Positions 9,335-25,985 of a stretch of 64,000 bases of DNA are shown one piece after another. The stretch covers positions 181,917 through 245,916 of the forward strand of contig JAJYEQ010000001.1 in NCBI GenBank assembly GCA_021785695.1, read 5' to 3'. This DNA is from Actinomycetes bacterium (lineage in GTDB: Bacteria > Actinomycetota > Acidimicrobiia > Acidimicrobiales > RAAP-2). Every line of letters starts with the position of its first letter. Within the stretch, counting starts at the first letter, position 1. The position numbers and the translations under genes were made by a program. The notes beneath the pieces are model-generated. The model ran no database searches and was not told the DNA's origin. It saw nothing but the letters and a program-made list of their open reading frames with translations.

Positions 9335-9347
9335 TGCCGGCGGGGCC
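9319..9347 (-). terminator. Hairpin terminator after rpsJ
   Basis: Perfect 12-bp GC stem (9319-9330 with 9336-9347) with a 5-base loop, beginning six bases after the rpsJ stop codon. There is no U-tract, as is common in high-GC actinobacteria. It separates rpsJ from rplC. Confidence 0.6.
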
Positions 9348-9352
9348 GTGGC

Positions 9353-9676
9353 TCACACCTGGCGGATCTTGATCTCGATGTCCACCCCGGCCGGCAGGTC
9401 GAGCCGCTGGAGCGAGTCGACCGTCTTGGCCGTGTGGTCCACGATGTCGAGCAGCCGCTTGTGCACGCGCATCTCGAAGTGCTCGCGGCTGTCCTTGTGC
9501 TTGTGCGGACCGCGGACCACCGTGTAGCGGTGGGTCTCGGTCGGCAGCGGCACGGGGCCCTGGACCCGGGCGTTGGTCCGCTCGACCGTCTGGACGATCT
9601 TCGCGGTCGACTGGTCGAGTACCTCGTGGTCGAAGGCCTTCAGCCGGATCCGGATCATCTGGCGCATCTCAGCCAC
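9353..9676 (-). CDS. rpsJ: 30S ribosomal protein S10 (NusE)
   Basis: Ribosomal protein and, as NusE, partner of NusB and NusG in antitermination and transcription-translation coupling. The core begins [20 protein letters not shown] and continues [20 protein letters not shown]. The frame gives 107 residues from a GTG four bases after the tuf stop. In-frame ATGs at residues 4 and 7 are alternative starts and would match the usual length of about 101-104 better. No clear Shine-Dalgarno sequence decides. It is placed as the last gene of the tuf unit, not the first of the S10 operon. Confidence 0.93.
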   Translation of the reverse strand: MAEMRQMIRIRLKAFDHEVLDQSTAKIVQTVERTNARVQGPVPLPTETHRYTVVRGPHKHKDSREHFEMRVHKRLLDIVDHTAKTVDSLQRLDLPAGVDIEIKIRQV

Positions 9677-9680
9677 GGGG

Positions 9681-10868
<1,188 letters not shown>

Positions 10869-10913
10869 TGTCGGGGACTAACTTTCTGTCTCTGGACGGC
10901 CCCACCGTGGGTC

Positions 10914-10942
10914 CGTCGGGTTTCTTGCGGCCCTCCCCGACG
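10914..10942 (-). other. Stem-loop in the fusA-tuf gap
   Basis: A 7-bp stem (10914-10920 with 10936-10942) with a 15-base loop in the 112-base gap between fusA and tuf. It could be a weak attenuator, a processing site or the leader of a separate tuf transcript. I see no TTGCnn/TAGnnT promoter in the gap comparable with the others. Confidence 0.3.
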
Positions 10943-10980
10943 ACGGTTTGGACCTATTTTGCACTGGTTGCCCAGTCCTC

Positions 10981-13074
<2,094 letters not shown>

Positions 13075-13097
13075 GATGGGTGGGTCGGTCTCCTCAG

Positions 13098-13567
13098 TTA
13101 CCAGCGGTAGTGCGCGAACGCCTTGTTCGACTCGGCCATCTTGGCCATGTCCTCGCGACGCTTCACCGCCGCCCCCACCCCATTGGACGCGTCGACGATC
13201 TCGTTGGCCAGGCGCTCGGCCATGGTCTTCTCCCGGCGCTTCTTGGCGAAGTCGGTAAGCCAGCGGATGGCCAGCGTCGTGGCGCGCCGCGGCCGGACCT
13301 CGACGGGGACCTGGTAGGTGGTGCCACCCACGCGGCGGCTGCGCACCTCGAGCTCGGGACGCACGTTCTCCAGGGCGCGCTTGAGCGCCGCGACCGGGTC
13401 GGCGCCGGTCTTCTCCTGCACGGTGGTCAAGGCGCCGTAGACGATGCGCTCGGCCACGGTGCGCTTGCCGCGCTCGAGCACCTTGTTGATGACCTGGGTG
13501 ACCAGCACCGACTTGTAGACCGGGTCGGCGACCAGCTCGCGGCGGTCCGCGGGTCCCTTGCGAGGCA

Positions 13568-13568
<1 letters not shown>
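13098..13568 (-). CDS. rpsG: 30S ribosomal protein S7
   Basis: 156 residues, primary assembly protein of the small-subunit head and, in E. coli, repressor of the str operon. [20 protein letters not shown] is the N-terminus, and [20 protein letters not shown] the conserved core. Its ATG at 13566-13568 shares one base with the rpsL stop (TGATG). Length and motifs standard. Confidence 0.97.
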
Positions 13569-13939
<371 letters not shown>

Positions 13940-13969
13940 GCCAAACCTCTTCTCAACTCGTACGTGGCG

Positions 13970-13985
13970 CCGCCGCATGCGGCGG
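13970..13985 (-). promoter_or_regulatory. 16-base palindrome in the rpsL leader
   Basis: A perfect 16-base inverted repeat at 13970-13985 lies in the short leader between the str promoter start and the rpsL ribosome binding site. As RNA it can form a compact stem. It is a plausible regulatory or stability hairpin; no ligand can be named. Confidence 0.35.
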
Positions 13986-13998
13986 ACGCGGACTGGTT

Positions 13999-14028
13999 AT
14001 TCTACGGCACGCCGGGGCTAACCGGCAA
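13999..14028 (-). promoter_or_regulatory. Candidate promoter of the str unit (rpsL-rpsG-fusA-tuf-rpsJ)
   Basis: TTGCCG (complement of 14023-14028), an 18-base spacer and TAGAAT (13999-14004), the best -10 among the ribosomal promoters here. Predicted start about 13992, giving a leader of roughly 53 bases. The -35 lies just after the rpoC stop codon. Confidence 0.6.
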
Positions 14029-14032
14029 ACGG

Positions 14033-18057
<4,025 letters not shown>

Positions 18058-18061
<4 letters not shown>

Positions 18062-21000
18062 GACAGCTTCCTTTCGGCGGCGCGGCGGGCGTCTTCCTCG
18101 TCGGACCCGCGCTCGGGCCGACTGATGTCGATGCCCAGCTCACGGGTGACCGAGAAGAAGTCCTCCTCGGTGTCGGCCAGGTCGATGTGTGCACCCACGC
18201 GGTCGCGCACCTCGACGTTCAAGCACAGCGACTGCATCTCCTTGATCAGCACCTTGAAGGACTCGGGGATGCCGGGGCTGGGCAGGTTCTGGCCCTTGAC
18301 GATGGCCTCGTAGGCGCGCTCGCGACCCTTCATGTCGTCGGACTTGACGGTGAGCAGCTCCTGGAGGGCGAAGGCGGCACCGTAGGCCTCCAGGGCCCAC
18401 ACCTCCATCTCCCCGAAGCGCTGGCCGCCGAACTGGGCCTTGCCACCCAGGGGCTGGGCCGTGATCATCGAGTACGGGCCCGTCGAGCGCGCGTGGATCT
18501 TGTCGTCGACCATGTGGGCCAGCTTGAGCATGTAGGCGTAGCCGACCGAGATCGGCTGGTCGTAGGCCTCGCCGGTGCGCCCGTTGAACAACGTGACCTT
18601 GCCGTCGTTGTCGCCGGCCAGCATGCGCTCGCCGTGGGCCCCGTCGACGTTCAGGCTGGCGAACAGCGCCTGGATCGTCGGGCGGTCCTTGGTCCGGTCC
18701 GACTCGTCCCAGTGGGCGCCGTCGAAGGACGGGGTGGCCACGTAGACGGCCGGCTCGGTGCGCGGGCGGGTCTTGCGGTAGGGGCGCGCGCCGGTCTCGT
18801 ACTGGTCGTCGTGGCCCGAGGTCCCGACCGCCGGGTTCACCTCGACGCCGCTCCAGCCGTAGCGGGCGGCGTAGCCCAGGTGGCTCTCCAGGATCTGGCC
18901 CACGTTCATGCGGCTGGGCACGCCGAGGGGCGACAAGATGATGTCGACCGGCGTCCCGTCGGCCAGGTAGGGCATGTCCTCCTCGGGCAGGATGCGCGAG
19001 ATGACGCCCTTGTTCCCGTGGCGGCCGGCCAGCTTGTCGCCCTCGGCGATCTTGCGCTTCTGGGCCACGTACACCTTGACCAGCTGGTTGACGCCGGGCT
19101 GCATCTCGTGGTCCTCGTCGCGGCTGTACACCTTGACGTCGATGACCTTGCCCGACTCGCCGTGGGGCACCTTGAGGGAGGTGTCGCGCACCTCGCGGGC
19201 CTTCTCGCCGAAGATGGCGCGCAGCAGGCGCTCCTCGGGGGACTGCTCGGTCTCGCCCTTCGGGGTCACCTTGCCCACCAGGATGTCGCCGGGCTCGACC
19301 TCGGCCCCGATGCGCACGATGCCGCGGTCGTCGAGGTCGGCCAGGATGTCGTCGGGCAGGTTCGGGATGTCGCGGGTGATCTCCTCGGGACCCAGCTTGG
19401 TGTCCCGCGCGTCGATCTCGTACTCCTTGACGTGGATCGAGGTCAGCACGTCGTCGCGCACCAGGCGCTCCGAGATGATGATGGCGTCCTCGTAGTTGTA
19501 GCCCTCCCACGGCATGTAGGCCACCAGCAGGTTCTTGCCCAGCGCCAGCTCGCCGCGCGAGGTGGAGGTGCCATCGGCCAGCAGGTCACCGGTGCTCACC
19601 GTCTCGCCCCCGAACACTAGGGGCTTCTGGTTGATCGAGGTGTCCTGGTTGGAGCGCCGGAACTTGTTGAGTGTGTAGGTCTTCTTGCCCAGCGGCCGCC
19701 CGTAGCGGTCCACCGCGCTGCGCTCGTACTCGACGAGGATCCGGTCCCCGCTCACCGAGCGGACCACGCCGTCGCCCTCGGCGACCAGCACATCGCCCGA
19801 GTCCAGGGCCGCCCGCAGCTCCATGCCGGTGCCCACGAAGGGGGCCTCCGGGCTCACCAGGGGCACGGCCTGCTTCTGCATGTTGGCGCCCATCAGCGCC
19901 CGCTGGGCGTCGTCGTGCTCGACGAAGGGGATCAGCGAGGTGGCCACCGAGATGATCTGGCGCGTCGACACGTCCATCAGCTCGACCTCGTCGGGTGCCA
20001 CGTAGTCGATCTCCGAGGTGGTCGACGAGGACCGCGAGGCCGAGCCCACGCGCACGCCGGTCCCGATCGGGCCGCGGCGCACCAGGACGCGGTCGGCCTT
20101 GAGGCGGCCGTCCTCACCGATCTCGGTGTTGGCCTGGGCGATGACGAAGCGCTCCTCCTCGTCGGCGGTGAAGTAGCGGACCTCGCCGGTCACCCGGCCG
20201 CCCTCCACGACCCGGTAGGGCGTCTCGATGAAGCCGTACTCGTTGATCCGCGCGTAGTTGGCCAGATACCCGATGAGGCCGACGTTGGGCCCCTCGGGCG
20301 TCTCGATGGGGCACATACGCCCGTAGTGCGAGGAGTGCACGTCGCGCACCTCGAGGCCCGCGCGCTCGCGCGAGAGGCCGCCGGGCCCCAGCGCCGACAG
20401 GCGGCGCTTGTGCGTCAGGCCCGACAGCGGGTTGTTCTGGTCCATGAACTGGCTCAGCTGGGAGGTCGCGAAGAACTCCTTGATCGCTGACATCACCGGA
20501 CGGATGTTGATCAGGGTCTGGGGCGCGATGGCCTCGACGTCCTGGGTGTTCATGCGCTCGCGGACCACGCGCTCCATGCGCGAGAGGCCCGTGCGCAGGG
20601 CGTTCTGGATCAGCTCGCCCACGCTGCGGATGCGGCGGTTGGCGAAGTGGTCCTGGTCGTCGATGTGGTAGTCGGTCTCCTTGGCCGTGCGGTCACGGGC
20701 CAGGTTCAGCAGGTAGGTCGCCGTGGCCAGGACCTCGGCCTTGGCCAGCACGAACAGCTCGGGGTGGGGCTGCTCGAGCACGTCGCCGAACAGCTCCACG
20801 TTGCGGGCGAGCTCAGCGCCCAGCTTGCGGTCCAGCTTGTAGCGGCCCACCCGGGACAGGTCGTAGCGCTTCTCGGAGAAGAAGGCGCCCTCGAAGTACT
20901 GGCGCGCGGCCTCCACCGTCTGCACCTCGCCGGGACGGGCCCGGCGGTAGATCTCGAGCCAGGCCGTCTCCTGGCTGGCGCGCTGGAAGCCCTCGGGCGA

Positions 21001-21741
21001 GTCCTCGATGCTGTGCTTCTCCATGTGACGCTGGATCTCGAGGTGGGCCTTCTTCCAGTCCGCGCGGTACTGGTCGTCGAGGAAGTCGAAGTGGGCCACG
21101 AACTTCTCGAAGAACGCCTCATCGATCCCGGCGTCCAGTGCCCGCAGCAGCGTGAAGATCGAGACGCGGCGCTTGCGCGCGATGCGCGCCCCGGCGTTGG
21201 CGGCCTTGTTGCGCTTCTCCTCCAGGTCCACCTGGAGCCACTCGCCGCGGCTGGGGTGGATGGTGCCCTCGAAGGCGACCTTGTCGTCCTTGCCGGGCTG
21301 GAACAGCACGCCCGGTGAGCGCACGAGCTGGCTGACCACCACGCGCTCGGTCCCGTTGATGATGAAGGTCCCCTGCTCGGTCATGATGGGGAAGTCCCCC
21401 ATGAAGACCGTCTGCTCCTTGATCTCGCCCGTCTCGGCGTTCAAGAAGCGGGCCCGTACGAAGACTGGCTGGGAGAAGGTGGTGGCCCGCTGGCGGCACT
21501 CCTCGACGGTGAACTTCGGCGGGCTCTTCAGGTCCGCGTCGTCGGGGTCGTACTCGAGCTCCAGGCTCAGGCGGCCCGTGAAGTCGGTGATCGGGGAGAT
21601 CGACGCGAAGGCTTCCCGCAGCCCGTCGCGCATGAAGTAGTCGAAGCTGTCCCGCTGGATCTCGAGGAGATCGGGCAGAGGGTAGGCCTCGCCCAGGGCG
21701 GAGAAGCTGAAGCGGTCCGGGCTGCTGATCCGTGGCGTCAA
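18058..21741 (-). CDS. rpoB: RNA polymerase beta subunit
   Basis: 1227 residues. The start is a TTG at 21739-21741 with GGAGG eight bases upstream; [20 protein letters not shown] aligns with actinobacterial RpoB. The rifampicin pocket (about residues 420-455) reads [20 protein letters not shown] then [11 protein letters not shown], with Asp, His and Ser at the three main resistance positions, so it should be rifampicin-sensitive. [20 protein letters not shown] and [20 protein letters not shown] near the C-terminus are conserved. About 100 bases of leader separate it from its own predicted promoter. Confidence 0.96.
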
Positions 21742-21845
21742 CGGTCAATCCTCCGATAGGTGGGCGAACCAGGCGAAACCGGCCAGACGGCATCCACGGC
21801 GACGTTTGGGGACGACGAAGCGGGACGCAGGGGCACGGTTTTTCG

Positions 21846-21875
21846 AGTCTAGTGCCAACTTGCGCCGACACGCAA
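21846..21875 (-). promoter_or_regulatory. Candidate promoter of rpoBC
   Basis: TTGCGT (complement of 21870-21875), an 18-base spacer and TAGACT (21846-21851). Predicted start about 21839, so rpoB would have a leader near 100 bases. Same geometry as the rpsL, rplJ and rplC promoters. Confidence 0.55.
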
Positions 21876-21897
21876 GTAGGGCGTCACCGCAGGACGC

Positions 21898-21989
21898 CCA
21901 GCCGCCAAGCGGCTGGCGCTACCATAGGCAACTTCCGTGCCGGGGTCAAGTACCCCGGCGGCGGCGGCGGGGCCGGGCCCCGCCGCCGC
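21898..21989 (-). terminator. Tandem hairpins between rplL and rpoB (terminator or attenuator)
   Basis: Reading from rplL, a perfect 13-bp stem with a 3-base loop (21961-21973 with 21977-21989) starts nine bases after the rplL stop. An 8-bp stem (21939-21946 with 21952-21959) and another 8-bp stem (21898-21905 with 21909-21916) follow. No U-tract follows any of them. In E. coli the same gap holds an attenuator and an RNase III site; here the stacked stems plus a promoter downstream suggest the same kind of partial separation of L10/L12 from RNA polymerase synthesis. Confidence 0.6.
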
Positions 21990-21997
21990 GCCCGGGC

Positions 21998-22387
21998 CTA
22001 CTTCAGCTCGACGGTGGCGCCGGCGCCCTCGAGGGCCGCCTTGGCCTTCTCGGCGTCGGCCTTGGAGACCTTCTCCAGGACGGGCTTGGGGGCCCCGTCG
22101 ACCAGGTCCTTGGCCTCCTTGAGGCCGAGGCTCGTCAGGGTGCGAACCTCCTTGATGACCTGGATCTTCTTCTCGCCGCCGCTCACGAGGATGACGTCGA
22201 AGTCGCTCTTCTCCTCGGCCGCCTCGGCCTCGGCGCCGTTTCCGCCCGCGGCGGGTGCCGCGACGGCCACGGGGGCCGCGGCCGTGACCCCGAACTTCTC
22301 CTCGAAGGACTTGAGCAGCTCGCTCAGCTCGATCACCGACAGCTCAGCGATGCCGTCGAGAATCTGCTCCTTGGTCAGTGAACCCAT
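21998..22387 (-). CDS. rplL: 50S ribosomal protein L7/L12
   Basis: 129-residue stalk protein, present in several copies per ribosome, recruiting translational GTPases. The N-terminal dimerisation domain is [21 protein letters not shown] flexible Ala/Gly hinge of about 30 residues follows ([20 protein letters not shown]). The globular domain has [20 protein letters not shown] and [25 protein letters not shown] provides a strong ribosome binding site, in keeping with the need for more L12 than L10. It sits 42 bases after rplJ. Confidence 0.96.
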   Translation of the reverse strand: MGSLTKEQILDGIAELSVIELSELLKSFEEKFGVTAAAPVAVAAPAAGGNGAEAEAAEEKSDFDVILVSGGEKKIQVIKEVRTLTSLGLKEAKDLVDGAPKPVLEKVSKADAEKAKAALEGAGATVELK

Positions 22388-22429
22388 GATGCTCCTTTAG
22401 TTGTGATTTTGATGTCGGACGGGTGCGGT

Positions 22430-23356
22430 CTAGGAGGCCGCGTCGGTCGGCTCGGCGGTATCGGCGGCAACGTCGGCCACCTCCACGGGGGCCGTGGCCG
22501 CGGGCTCGTCGCCAGCCGGGGCCACCTCGGCCTCGACCTCGGGGGTCGCAACAGCGGGCTCGTCGCCAGCCGGGGCCACCTCGGCCTCGACCTCGGGGGT
22601 CGCAACAGCGGGCTCGTCGCCAGCCGGGGCCGCCTCAACCTCGGCCTCGGGGGTCGCAACCGCGGGCTCGTCGCCAGCCGGGGCCGCCTCAACCTCGACC
22701 TCGGGGGTCGCAACAGCGGGCTCGTCGCCAGCCGGGGCCACCTCAACCTCGGCCTCGGGGGTCGCAACAGCGGGCTCGTCGCCAGCCGGGGCCACCTCGG
22801 CCTCGACCTCGACCTCGGCCTCGGGCGCCGGGACGCCACCGCGCGCGTCGAGCAGGGCGGCCAGCCCGTAGGCCAGGTTCTGGGGCAGGGCCTTCAGCAG
22901 GCCGGCCAGGGTGCGCATCGGCGCGGCCAGCATTCCGGCCACCTGGGAGAGCAGCACCTCGCGGCTCGGCAGGTCGGCCAGGGCCACCAGGTCGGCTGGG
23001 GTCAAGGCGCGCCCGTCGAGCACGCCACCCTTGACGACCAGGGCCGGGGCCTCCTTGGTGAAGTCGCGCAGCGCCTTGGCCACCGCTGAGACGTCGCCGT
23101 CCACGAACGCGATGGCGGTCGGCCCCTCGAGGTAGCCGGTCAGCGGCTCGATGGCCGTGCCGGCGATGGCCCGGCGTACCAGGGTGTTCTTGAACACCTT
23201 GTAGTCCGCGCCGAGCGCCCGCAGGCGGCGACGCAGGGTCGAGATCTGGGCGACGGTGAGCCCGCGGTACTGGGTCACCACGGCGGTGCCCGTCGCGTGG
23301 GCGCGCGCGGCGACCTCCTCGACGACGGCGGCCTTGTCAGCGTGGGCGGTGGCCAT
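22430..23356 (-). CDS. rplJ: 50S ribosomal protein L10 with tandem-repeat acidic C-terminal extension
   Basis: Stalk base protein binding 23S rRNA and the L12 dimers. The ATG at 23354-23356 gives MATAHADKAAVVEEVAARAH. Core motifs TQYRGLTVAQISTLRRRLRA and YKVFKNTLVRRAI (residues 30-65), and the L12-binding helix near residue 170, are normal. The protein is 308 residues, against about 165-185 usual. From about residue 178 it carries six near-identical 18-residue units (APAGDEPAVATPEVEVE type), then an acidic end. The tail is Pro/Ala/Glu-rich and should be extended and disordered. It follows an L10-type RNA leader. Confidence 0.94.
   Translation of the reverse strand: MATAHADKAAVVEEVAARAHATGTAVVTQYRGLTVAQISTLRRRLRALGADYKVFKNTLVRRAIAGTAIEPLTGYLEGPTAIAFVDGDVSAVAKALRDFTKEAPALVVKGGVLDGRALTPADLVALADLPSREVLLSQVAGMLAAPMRTLAGLLKALPQNLAYGLAALLDARGGVPAPEAEVEVEAEVAPAGDEPAVATPEAEVEVAPAGDEPAVATPEVEVEAAPAGDEPAVATPEAEVEAAPAGDEPAVATPEVEAEVAPAGDEPAVATPEVEAEVAPAGDEPAATAPVEVADVAADTAEPTDAAS
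22500..22823 (-). repeat. 54-bp tandem repeat array inside rplJ
   Basis: Six units start at 22500, 22554, 22608, 22662, 22716 and 22770, each exactly 54 bases apart. The units differ at only a few positions (for example Ala/Val and Glu/Val swaps). Because 54 is a multiple of three, copy-number change keeps the frame, so strain-to-strain length variation is expected. Confidence 0.95.
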
Positions 23357-23393
23357 GGTGCTCCTCTCCCGGACGCGGTCCGGATCGGGCCGT

Positions 23394-23470
23394 GACATCC
23401 GGAGGAACTCCCATCCCTCGTCAGGCGGACCAACGGTCCATTACGGGTTTCCCCACCGGATGTCTTCGGC
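23394..23470 (-). promoter_or_regulatory. Ribosomal protein L10 leader RNA
   Basis: The 180-base gap between rplA and rplJ contains a 9-bp closing stem (23394-23402 with 23456-23464). Inside is a 5-bp hairpin (23427-23431 with 23435-23439), and the stem is flanked by GCCGAAGACA, the element expected next to the kink-turn of the L10-L12 binding site. In other bacteria the L10(L12)4 complex binds this leader and shuts off rplJL translation. Identification rests on position and this motif; a covariance-model search would settle it. Confidence 0.7.
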
Positions 23471-23506
23471 GACTTGCGACTGTGGCGCCTTGCGGCGCGA
23501 GAGGAC

Positions 23507-23536
23507 AGCCTACTGGCTGGCCCCGAGAACCCGCAA
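23507..23536 (-). promoter_or_regulatory. Candidate promoter of rplJL
   Basis: TTGCGG (complement of 23531-23536), an 18-base spacer and TAGGCT (23507-23512), placed immediately after the rplA stop. Predicted start about 23500, so the whole L10 leader would be transcribed. Confidence 0.5.
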
Positions 23537-23537
23537 C

Positions 23538-24254
23538 TCAGGCGGGCGTGGCGACCTCGTCGAGCTCGCGGGCGTGGGTCGGGTCGATCTTGACCCCGGG
23601 ACCCATGGTCGACGAGAGGGTCACGCCCAGCAGGTAGCGACCCTTGGCGCTGGCCGGCTTGACGCGCACCAGCTCCTCGAGCACCGCGTGGACGTTGCGC
23701 GACAGGTCGGCCGAGGCGAAGCTCACCTTGCCCACCCGCAGCTGGACGTTGCCGACCTTGTCGGTGCGGTACTCCACGCGCCCGCCCTTGAACTCGGTGA
23801 CCGCCTTGGCGACGTCGGTCGTCACGGTGCCGGTCTTGGGGTTGGGCATCAGCCCGCGCGGACCGAGCACCCGGCCCAGCGACCCGACCTTGCCCATCAG
23901 GTCCGGCGTGGCGATGGCCACGTCGAAGTCCAAGAACCCGCCGGCCACCCGGGCCACCAGGTCGTCGGCGCCGACCTCGTCGGCCCCGGCGTCGCGCGCC
24001 TCCTGGGCCGCCTCGCCGGCGGCGAAGACGACGATGCGATTGGTCTTGCCGGTGCCGGCCGGCAGCGAGAGCGTGCCGCGCACGATCTGCTCGGCGCGCC
24101 GGGGGTCGACCCCCAGGCGCACGGCCAACTCGACGGTCTCGTCGAAGCCGGCCGAGGCGATCGCCTTGACCTTCTCGATGGCGTCAGCGACCGTCAGCTG
24201 CGACGTGCGGTCGACCTGAGCCAGGGCGTTGGTGTACTTCTTGCCGTGCTTCAC
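23538..24254 (-). CDS. rplA: 50S ribosomal protein L1
   Basis: 238 residues; forms the mobile L1 stalk that helps release deacylated tRNA, and in E. coli represses the L11 operon. [20 protein letters not shown] is a typical N-terminus; [20 protein letters not shown] is the universal L1 signature. It lies nine bases after rplK. I did not find a clear copy of the 23S-like L1 target upstream of rplK. Confidence 0.97.
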   Translation of the reverse strand: MKHGKKYTNALAQVDRTSQLTVADAIEKVKAIASAGFDETVELAVRLGVDPRRAEQIVRGTLSLPAGTGKTNRIVVFAAGEAAQEARDAGADEVGADDLVARVAGGFLDFDVAIATPDLMGKVGSLGRVLGPRGLMPNPKTGTVTTDVAKAVTEFKGGRVEYRTDKVGNVQLRVGKVSFASADLSRNVHAVLEELVRVKPASAKGRYLLGVTLSSTMGPGVKIDPTHARELDEVATPA

Positions 24255-24263
24255 AGTGTTCTC

Positions 24264-24689
24264 CTACCCCACCACCGCGATGCCCATGGAGCGCGCGGTG
24301 CCCGCCACCTGGCGCTTGGCCATGTCGAGGTCATCGGTGTTCAGGTCCTTCAGCTTGGTCGACGCGATCTCGGCGACCTGGGCGTCGGTGATCGAGGCGA
24401 CCGTCTCGCGGCCCGCGGTCTTGGCGCCCTTGGGCAGCCCCGCGGCCTGGCGCAGCAGCACCGGCGTCGGCGGCGTCTTGAGCACGAAGGTGAAGCTGCG
24501 GTCCTCGTAGATGGTGATCTCCACGGGGATCACGGTGCCGCGCATCGACTCGGTGGCCGCGTTGTACTGCTTGCAGAACTCCATCGTCTGGATCCCGTGG
24601 GGCCCCAGGGCCGTGCCCACCGGCGGGGCGGGTGTCGCCGCGCCAGCGTCCAGCTGGATCTTCACCACGGCGGTGACCTTCTTGGCCAT
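24264..24689 (-). CDS. rplK: 50S ribosomal protein L11
   Basis: 141 residues, GTPase-associated centre; target site of thiostrepton-type antibiotics and needed for RelA activation. [20 protein letters not shown] and [20 protein letters not shown] (proline-rich linker region) are canonical. A Ser replaces the common Asn in [20 protein letters not shown]. The C-terminal RNA-binding domain ends [19 protein letters not shown]. Seventeen bases separate it from nusG. Confidence 0.97.
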   Translation of the reverse strand: MAKKVTAVVKIQLDAGAATPAPPVGTALGPHGIQTMEFCKQYNAATESMRGTVIPVEITIYEDRSFTFVLKTPPTPVLLRQAAGLPKGAKTAGRETVASITDAQVAEIASTKLKDLNTDDLDMAKRQVAGTARSMGIAVVG

Positions 24690-24706
24690 GCCTGTCCTCT
24701 CCTTGC

Positions 24707-25354
24707 TTAGAGCTTCGTGACCTGCGTGAAGTCAAGCTCCACGGGGGTCTCGCGGCCGAAGATGTCGACCAGTACCTTGACCTTGAGCTGGTCCTCGTTG
24801 ATCTCGGCCACGTGGCCCGAGAAGGTCGCGAAGGGACCCGACTTGATCTGCACGGTGTCGTTGATCTCGAACTCGTGCGTGGGGCCCCGCCGCTTGGGCA
24901 CGACCTCGACGCCCTCGACGTGGGGCCGGATGATGTTGTCGACCTCCGGGCGGGTGAGCGCCGTGGGTCGCGTCTTCTCGGCCCCCACGAAGCCGGTCAC
25001 CCCGGGGGTCGAGCCGATCACGTAGAAGATCTCCGGGTCGGGCTCGCAGCGCACTAGCAGGTAGCTGGGGAAGACCCGCTTGGAGACGGTGACCTTCTTG
25101 CCGCCCTTGAACTCGGTGACGTCCTCTTCGGGCAGGTAGACCTCGTAGATCCGGTCGCCCAGGTCGCGGCTCTTGACGATGTTGTTCAGGGCCCCGATGA
25201 CCTTCTGCTCGTGGCCGGCGAAGGTGTGCACGATGTACCAGCGGCCGGGCCGGTCAAAGGCGCTCTCCGCCTCGGCGGGAGCCTCGTCGAGCTCGACGTC
25301 GAGCTCGACGTCGAGCTCGTCGTGGTCGGGGACGGACAGGTCGCTCATGCTCAC
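24707..25354 (-). CDS. nusG: Transcription termination/antitermination factor NusG
   Basis: Binds RNA polymerase through the NGN domain and S10 or Rho through the KOW domain. The NGN runs from about residue 37 ([20 protein letters not shown]) and includes [12 protein letters not shown]; the KOW domain has [20 protein letters not shown]. An acidic N-terminal extension of about 35 residues is built on a short repeat ([10 protein letters not shown]). Two starts are possible: GTG at 25352-25354 overlapping the secE stop as GTGA, or ATG two codons later. Neither has a clear Shine-Dalgarno sequence. Confidence 0.95.
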   Translation of the reverse strand: MSMSDLSVPDHDELDVELDVELDEAPAEAESAFDRPGRWYIVHTFAGHEQKVIGALNNIVKSRDLGDRIYEVYLPEEDVTEFKGGKKVTVSKRVFPSYLLVRCEPDPEIFYVIGSTPGVTGFVGAEKTRPTALTRPEVDNIIRPHVEGVEVVPKRRGPTHEFEINDTVQIKSGPFATFSGHVAEINEDQLKVKVLVDIFGRETPVELDFTQVTKL

Positions 25355-25647
25355 CGCTGGAAGAAGAAGGTCACGAACTTGGAGAAGCCCGCCCCCAGGG
25401 CGAAGATCAGTGTCGTCATGAAGACCAGGACGCCAAAGACGATCGAGGTGTAGTTGGCGACCTCGGGGCGATTGGGCCAGGCCACCTGGCGCATCTCCTC
25501 GCGCACCTCGCGCACGAACTGGCCCGTGTGGGTGCGCTGGGCGCGACGGCGCTGCAGGTCCTGGGCCGACGTGGTCCGGCGCGCCGAGGTGCCCTCGGTG
25601 CCCAACTGGCCCTGTTTCTGCATGAGTCGCTTCTGTTCGCGGTTCAT
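25351..25647 (-). CDS. secE: Preprotein translocase subunit SecE
   Basis: Essential small subunit of the SecYEG channel. The ATG at 25645-25647 behind GAGGAAG gives 98 residues; the open frame further upstream runs into tRNA-Trp and is not used. The N-terminal half is a basic, soluble extension (MNREQKRLMQKQGQ, then RRRAQRTHTGQ). The conserved amphipathic helix FVREVREEMRQVAWPNRPEV and a single C-terminal membrane segment (about residues 68-95) follow. The single-span form is the actinobacterial type. Confidence 0.93.
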   Translation of the reverse strand: MNREQKRLMQKQGQLGTEGTSARRTTSAQDLQRRRAQRTHTGQFVREVREEMRQVAWPNRPEVANYTSIVFGVLVFMTTLIFALGAGFSKFVTFFFQR

Positions 25648-25674
25648 CTCGTCTTCCTCACGTCTTGCCCCGAG

Positions 25675-25747
25675 CAGGGCAGGAGGGACTCGAACCCCCA
25701 ACCCCCGGTTTTGGAGACCGGTGCTCTACCAATTGAGCCACTGCCCT
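25675..25747 (-). tRNA. tRNA-Trp (CCA anticodon)
   Basis: A 73-base cloverleaf. The 7-bp acceptor stem pairs completely (25741-25747 with 25676-25682), T8 and the GCTCA/GAGC D-stem are present, the anticodon loop is CTCCAAA with CCA, and the T-loop is TTCGAGT. Discriminator G. The 3' CCA is not encoded. It lies between rpmG and secE, as in other actinobacteria. Confidence 0.97.
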
Positions 25748-25798
25748 TCGACCTCGCGGTCAAGGGAGTCCAGCCTACCATCCCGGGGCCCGGGGCCT

Positions 25799-25963
25799 CT
25801 AGCGGGTTTCCTTGTGCATGGTGTGGCGCCGGTCGAACCGGCAGTACTTGTGCATCTCGATGCGCTCGCGGTCGTTCACCTTGTTCTTCATGGTGATGTA
25901 GTTGCGCCGCTTGCACTCCTCGCACGCCAGGGTGACCTGGACCCGCTTCTCGTTCTTGGCCAT
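25799..25963 (-). CDS. rpmG: 50S ribosomal protein L33
   Basis: 54 residues; too short for most gene finders. It begins [20 protein letters not shown] and ends MHKETR, the L33 pattern. The first zinc pair CEEC is present, but the second is incomplete: [10 protein letters not shown] has one Cys where C+ forms have CxxC and C- forms have none, so zinc binding is doubtful. It is flanked by tRNA-Met and tRNA-Trp in the conserved block that feeds secE-nusG. GAGGAG precedes the ATG. Confidence 0.94.
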   Translation of the reverse strand: MAKNEKRVQVTLACEECKRRNYITMKNKVNDRERIEMHKYCRFDRRHTMHKETR

Positions 25964-25985
25964 CGCTCCTCTCCTGTCGTCTGCC

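Noticed and set aside
13940..13978. Longer S12 N-terminus ([13 protein letters not shown])
   Set aside because: Not part of the S12 family and would place the start inside the promoter leader; the GTG at 13937-13939 fits family and ribosome binding site.
22500..22823. Possible CRISPR-like repeat array
   Set aside because: Repeats are contiguous with no spacers, in frame inside rplJ and code an 18-residue unit, so this is a coding tandem repeat.
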